This document shows positions 59,021-64,000 of a stretch of 64,000 nucleotides of DNA, piece by piece (position 1 is the first letter of the stretch; each line of letters starts with the position of its first letter). The notes beneath the pieces are model-generated. The model did not search any database and had not been told where the DNA came from. It worked only from the letters and a program-made list of their open reading frames with translations. The DNA is taken from the NCBI RefSeq assembly GCF_000283155.1, contig NW_004454262.1:195412-259411 (forward strand), given 5' to 3'. The stretch comes from Ceratotherium simum simum. Lineage: Eukaryota > Chordata > Mammalia > Perissodactyla > Rhinocerotidae. The translations under genes and the position numbers were made by a program.

Positions 59021-59275
59021 ATTTTTTTCGAGGAAGATTGGTCTTGAGCTAACATCTGTTGCCAATCTTACTCTTTTTTTCCTTTTTTCTTCCCAAAGCC
59101 CCAGTACATAGTTGTATATCCTAGTTGTACGTCCTTCCAGTTCTTCTAGGTGGGATGCCGCCTCAGCAAGGCTTGATAAGCAGTGTGTAGGTCTGTGGCC
59201 AGGATCCGAAACTGTGAACCCCAGGCTGCCAAAGTGGAACGTGCGAACTTAACGTATACACTACTGGGGCGTCCC
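59021..59275 (-). mobile_element. ERE SINE, longer variant, antisense
   Basis: The body runs GAGCTAACATCTGTTGCCAATC, then the insert typical of the longer form (CAAAGCCCCAGTACATAG, GTATATCCTAGTTGTACGTCC), GCCGCCTCAGCAAGGCTTG, and the tRNA-like head GCGAACTTAACG. A perfect 16-bp duplication CTGGCTCTGAGCATTC flanks it at 59005-59020 and 59276-59291. The inner structure differs from the three other ERE copies. Confidence 0.96.
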
Positions 59276-59394
59276 CTGGCTCTGAGCATTCTAATGTTTT
59301 TCATATGGGCATCCTGGAGGACCTGTGACAGACAACCAGGACCTTCACCTCTTCCTCACTATGTTCCATGAGGCCATGTGGCATTTGTCAAATG

Positions 59395-59750
59395 TGAGGG
59401 TGTACTCTGTGCTGAGCCACAGACGCAGAACCTGCGTCAAGGGTTTAATTGCAAGTAGTTTATTTGGGAGATGACCCCCAGAGACGTACGTCCTTAAGCC
59501 TACTGGGGAACTCTGGAAGGCAATGTAGATCATGTGATTCAGAGTTACCCCACCTGAGGGTGGGAGTTAAGGCATTTCTATATTACCTCCTCTCAGTCAT
59601 TGGCGCAGGGCTGTTGGGTGAGGGGGAGGTTGACCCTCTGGCATTCCAGCCTACTTCTAGGGTAGGCAGCATGGGCTCTGGCAGCCAGAGCAAGCACTTA
59701 GGCACCAATGGGCAGACGCTGGCAGTTGGAAGTCAGGCTGGTGTGCGCTA
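59395..59750 (+). repeat. Unclassified old interspersed repeat, family B
   Basis: GTAGTTTATTTGGGAGATGACC at 59455 is the clearest copy of the family B landmark. The 100-codon frame at 59449-59751 begins in it and has no domain. Confidence 0.45.
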
Positions 59751-60544
59751 ATGGGATATGGAGGAAGAATGCAGGCAGGGCCCAGATAGCCTCTGTAAGC
59801 CCTCTGAGCTCTCCCTTCCTCCCCATCTTCACCCACAGTCTCTAGAGCCTTGCTTCAATAACTGGGCATCACTGGAATCACTTCAGGCACCCTCAGATCT
59901 AGTAGAAGGGAAGGTTAGGCACAAAGATTGGGCCTACTGCTGGCCTCATACATACACAGCCCTGTGAGGGGTTTGCTGTGCTAGCCAGCTCATGGAACCA
60001 AGGCCCACTCAGCTCAACAGAGGTTGTAATTGTTATAGGCCAAATGGCTCCTTTAACACACCATGGGGGGTGCCCTACAACCAAGCGCATATTTCTGACA
60101 CCCAAAGTCTTTCTCTGTTTCCTCCTCCTCACAATATCCCAGATTCTGGAACTTCCTCGATGTTTCTGGAACCTCTGAGACCAGTCCCCACTAATTACCC
60201 TGGGCTTTTCTGTTTGTCAGCCTCTGTGTGCTGCGTGTGGGTCTGAGCTTCATTCAGTGGAGTCTGGACACAAGGAGCTCACACACATTGGTGGAATAGC
60301 AAGGCAGGCAGATGAGTCTGTACTTGCAAGAGGTTCAGAATGAGGGGCACGGTTTCCAGTCCCCAGCTGCCAATGGGCCTCTCAGGTCGTGAGCAACAGG
60401 GTCCTTTGGCAGGCCTATCAGACAAAGATGGCACCCAAAGTCTTAGCATGAGGGTGTGGTCTCCAGGAAACAAGGAGAACCATGCCACCGCCTCTGTTTC
60501 AGCCTCTATAGCCTCAAGACAAAGAATAGTTGTTGTTCTTTAAT
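59751..60544. other. No gene seen; unassigned
   Basis: Overlapping frames of 66-84 codons on both strands without domains. No named repeat. Confidence 0.5.
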
Positions 60545-60720
60545 TAATCAATCAATCAGCCAAGTAACAACTGTTAATTAGGCAATCTCTGTTTGCAAAG
60601 CAAAGTGACAGATGCACAGATGTTGGAAAGGGTTCTTGCCTTTGGCAAGTTTACAGTCTAGATGAAGAGATCAAATTTATAACGTGTGACTCTAAGGTAG
60701 TGAGACAATTTTTAGAACAA
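60545..60720 (-). mobile_element. Probable L2 3' end, antisense
   Basis: TCAATCAATCAGCCAAGTAAC and GGCAAGTTTACAGTCTAGATG match the antisense L2 terminus (GGAGCTTACAGTCTAGTG). Confidence 0.55.
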
Positions 60721-61144
60721 ACATGCCAGAATTTTTACATGGCTAATTCCTCTTCATGTGTTCTTATATTAAAGTATCATCATTTCCAATTATGTAATGT
60801 TTATTATTATAGTTACACAGCTTTGCATGGCAACATGTTTGTGGTAACTCTGTTGGATAACAGAAATGTGAAAATGAGATGATTTTTCTCAGCCACCATA
60901 TAACCTGAGATTATTCTCCTTGATCACTGGACAGTGATGTAACATTTATATTGAATATGCACAGGGCATGAAGATGCAGTTAGAGAAAATGCAAAGAGTG
61001 CAGAACCAGCAGCAGGGCACAGAGGCAAATTCATTTCACCATTATTGATACTGTAATTTGAGCTTGTATAGAACAGAGGATTTTAATTTCAAAAAGCCTA
61101 GTTTCTGATGATTCTTTACGTGGAGGAGAGCTGATTTCTAGAGA
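60721..61144. other. No gene seen; unassigned
   Basis: No supported gene, RNA or named repeat. Confidence 0.5.
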
Positions 61145-61345
61145 TAGAAAGTACTAGGCTAGGCATCTACTGTGAGCCAAGTCATTTATATGTATTTTAG
61201 CCTCACACAATGCTATTAGGTAAATTTTGCTTTCCTTCACTTGCCAGATGAGGAAACGGAGGCTCAGAGAGCTTCGATAACTTGTGCAGCCTCACACACT
61301 GGAAGTCAAGGCAGGTTCGAATGCCGTCTGCGGGGCTCATTGGCC
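61145..61345 (-). mobile_element. MIR SINE, antisense
   Basis: CCAGATGAGGAAACGGAGGC, TCAGAGAGCTTCGATAACTTG and GCAGGTTCGAATGCCGTCTG follow antisense MIR. Confidence 0.9.
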
Positions 61346-62559
61346 AATATAAAATACCCCCCCCGCCTGAGGACAAAAAGAAGGGCTGTAACGAACAGAG
61401 GCCTTGTTTCTTCACTTAGGTGTAAAAGAGAGCATTGCCAAAAGCTCTGTCCGGGCTTTGTTTCCAAGATAACAGAGGTGGATGCCTGCTAGCTGGGACC
61501 TCAATGGGGCTGCCACATGGTTGCACTCACATTGCCCCATGAGGAGGAGGCTCAAGTGATGTTATCTTTGAGAATAACATCCAAATCTGTGCTTTATCGA
61601 TGTGGATTCAAAAACCCGAATCTAATTCTTAGTGTGAGAGATAGAGAGCAAGGGAGAGGCTGAGAGACGTCCTAATAAAAGAACCATCACAGTGCGAATT
61701 CCATTTCTTAGAAAGAATCTTAAGAAGTTCTTTCTTTTGTCTGCATTGTCATCAACTCTCTGCCTGCTGTGCTCGCTTTCTCTCCACTACCCCTTTCTCT
61801 CAATGTGCGTCGAAACTTCTTTCTCCTCTTTTGTTCAGTTTAGCAGGAAAGATCTTTGGAGCAGAAGGAATGGGCGCCTTTAGCAAGCTCAGATATCAAA
61901 TAATCTTTCCCCTCCCTATAATTGAAATCACAGGAGCAGGATTTACGTCCCTCTGGCCAGGTCTTCTCTTGTTCTCTGGGATCACAGATGGAGTGGGGCG
62001 AGGGTGCTATTGACTCCCCACAGCTTGTCATCTGACAGTTGGACACCCCAGCCGGAAGAGTTCTGACTCTTGGATGAATTCTTTCATCCTCAAAGGGGCT
62101 TCCTGCAAAGGAAACCATTAGTGTTTGCTATTGGGTTTCTACTCCCCATGGTGTCTAAGAAACCATTCATTTAATTTTGTGACATTTTGAGTGGATTTGG
62201 AGAGCTAAGCCCATTTGAAAAGGCCTGTTCCTGTCTAGGAGGACAGAGGGAATGCAAATAGAATCCAAATGGTCAAACCACCAGCAGGCTGAGTGTGAGC
62301 CTGGGGGCAGTTCTGCATCTCTCTTCAGCCTTCGAGACACATGTCATGAGTTATGTTCCTAATCGTTGGTGATGCAGTACCCAGCCTCTTCCCTTATCAT
62401 GGCCAGGAACTGACCTCAGAACATGAGAAAATTGGCTTGAAGTTCAACAGCAGAGGGCTTAAGAAATCTCCTGTATTAAAGAGAACGACACTACACATTC
62501 CTTCCTAATCTTCATCTAGTGGATGAAGGTGAAGAGGATATCAGGTAGAGAGGACATGC
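61346..62559. other. No gene seen; unassigned
   Basis: A run of eight C lies near 61360. Frames of 60-92 codons near 61.7-62.1 kb overlap on both strands and have no domain. Confidence 0.5.
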
Positions 62560-62745
62560 TCCAGGATCTGGCACACCTGAGTGGGAAGGCCAGATCTGTC
62601 ACATGTCACATGCTGGCTGTGTCACCTGGGTAAGGTCACAGTAATGCTGCTAAAAAATGTAGAGGTTTCCTGCTTTGTGGCGTTGTTCTGAGACCAGAGT
62701 TGAGATAATTTATGTAAAATACTTGGCATAGTATTGGTACATAGG
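62560..62745 (+). mobile_element. MIR SINE
   Basis: GCTGGCTGTGTCACCTGGG, GTTGAGATAATTTATG and AAATACTTGGCATAGTATTGG follow MIR in sense. Confidence 0.75.
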
Positions 62746-62851
62746 AAATTGCAGTACATGTGAGGTGTCACAGATACTGTGTTTAATATCACTTTTCCCT
62801 TTATGCTAGTTATCCATGGTGATTTGTCACATGGCCCTTCTTTTACTAGAA

Positions 62852-63145
62852 CAGCACTGTCCAACAAAAATATAATGCAAACTACATATGTAATTCTCTA
62901 GTAGCCACATTAAAAAGGTAAAAAGAAATAGATAAAATTAATGTTAATCATATATTTAAACTCCCAAAATAAAAGAATATTACCATTTTGACATGAAATC
63001 AATATAAAAATTATTGAGATATTTTACGTTCTTTTTTCATCCTGAGTCTTTGGAAGCTGTATGTACTTACACGTACAGATCATCTCAATGCAGATGAGCC
63101 ACATTTCAAGTTCTCAAGAGCCCAGTGGAACTAGCAGTTACCCTA
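62852..63145 (+). mobile_element. MER-type DNA transposon, second copy
   Basis: It starts CAGCACTGTCCAACAAAAATA, continues AGTAGCCACATTAAAAAGG, ATCAATATAAAAATTATTGAG and GAGCCACATTTCAAGTTCTC. This is the same family as the element at 19112-19438 but in the opposite orientation. Its right inverted end is decayed. Confidence 0.8.
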
Positions 63146-63894
63146 AGGATGGTGCTTACCCAGGCTCTGTTATCTATAGGGACTATATACCTCTTGACAT
63201 TTGGGAAAAAAATATGCCAAGAATTGCCAAAGAAGGCAATTCTTTGAAGATTTCATTTTTTTAATTCAAGTTTTTGTTTTCTTTTGGAGTCAATGTTGAT
63301 GATTTGTGTTTTTATAGATTTTAGTCTATTCCATTGAGATTTTAAACTTAAGTATTAAATGATTAACATATTATTCTTTTTTGATCTAAAAAACTCCTTT
63401 GCTTATGTTTATATCCTATTTTCCATTTCTAATTTCGTTGGACTAAGAGATATTATGCCTGTTTACTCTAGCAAGGTATATAGTTACTGAAGAGAATATG
63501 CGTGTCTCTTTTTTTTAGCAATCTTAATGAATTTCCATTTTAACACAGAAATGGGAAGTGTCCTTTGTGTGTAGAGCCAGGAGGTCATGAATGGCCTTGG
63601 TTAGAGCAGATGTGGAGGCAGAGCTGAAACAAAAGCCACGTGACCATGGGCCAAGGGAAAAAGGGAGCTGAGAATGTAGAAACATAGACTATTGTAAAAA
63701 GAGGACCAAATGAGAAGAAAGTACGAGCAGCTGGGAACAGGGAGAGGTTGTGTTCAAAATTAAGAAATGACCACCTACTAAGTGGGCCGGCTGGCACACA
63801 TTCCTGACCCCTGTCCACCCAAACCTACACTCACAGAGAAACCTCCCTACTCATGGGCCCAGGAGTCATCCTCTGATACAAGCTCGCATGGCAG
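63146..63894. other. No gene seen; unassigned
   Basis: No supported gene or RNA. The segment at 63575-63600 (GGAGGTCATGAATGGCC) is weakly L2-like. Confidence 0.45.
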
Positions 63895-64000
63895 CTTGTG
63901 CTTCTCTTTTGTACTTCTTTTAATATATGTCATGATATACTCATTTTGTATTCATTATAGACCATGTCTCTCATTCACTAGACCCTCAGCTCCATGAAGA
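63895..64000 (+). mobile_element. L2 LINE 3' part, cut by the window end
   Basis: CATTCACTAGACCCTCAGCTCC ATGAAGA at the window edge, after an AT-rich stretch, matches the sense L2 3' untranslated region (CACTAGACTGTAAGCTCCATGAGGG). Confidence 0.65.

Noticed and set aside
1..64000. A multi-gene or previously undescribed biological system
   Set aside because: No coding gene, operon-like cluster or structured RNA gene could be supported; the content is old and recent transposons plus unassigned non-coding DNA.

Overview
This window looks like ordinary non-coding DNA from a placental mammal. The best lineage marker is a set of four tRNA-derived SINEs of the equine repetitive element (ERE) type, at about 16.6, 31.2, 36.0 and 59.0 kb. 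This SINE family is known from horses and other odd-toed ungulates, so a perissodactyl, most likely an equid, is the best guess. The species itself cannot be fixed from the sequence. Two near-identical 3' ends of a lineage-specific L1 (window start and 23.3-23.7 kb) fit a mammal of that kind. The sequence is AT-rich, shows no CpG island, and has no open reading frame above 200 codons.

I find no protein-coding exon, tRNA, rRNA or recognisable small RNA gene. The longest open frames fall in transposon fossils or in low-complexity pyrimidine-rich DNA. The window is therefore intergenic or deep intronic.

Layout. 0-3.3 kb: a young L1 tail, then decayed L1 ORF2 pieces. 3.3-11.5 kb: MIRs, two long antisense L2 fossils and a nested cluster of MER5-type DNA transposons. 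11.5-15 kb: mostly unassigned, with a perfect 44-bp tandem duplication at 13.64 kb. 15-21 kb: a dense pile-up in which an L2 is interrupted by an MLT2-type LTR, an ERE SINE and a DNA transposon, followed by an MLT1 LTR. 21-23.7 kb: an old L1 and a recent L1 with a perfect 16-bp target-site duplication. 24-31 kb: sparse MIR, L2 and MLT1. 31-36 kb: two ERE SINEs, a MaLR LTR and MIRs. 36-43 kb: the repeat-poorest stretch, the likeliest place for conserved regulatory DNA. 43-48 kb: MLT1 LTRs, a hAT-like element and a 1.2-kb antisense L1. 48-64 kb: scattered MIR/L2 pieces, an unclassified old repeat family, a cluster of TGTACA palindromes at 52.95 kb, another old L1 with an intact 13-bp target-site duplication, and the fourth ERE SINE.

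Nothing here forms an operon-like or multi-gene system. The points most worth checking are the palindrome clusters, the recent tandem duplication, the dated insertions, and an unclassified repeat family present in about four copies. Family names come from remembered consensus features, not a database search, and boundaries without a target-site duplication are approximate.
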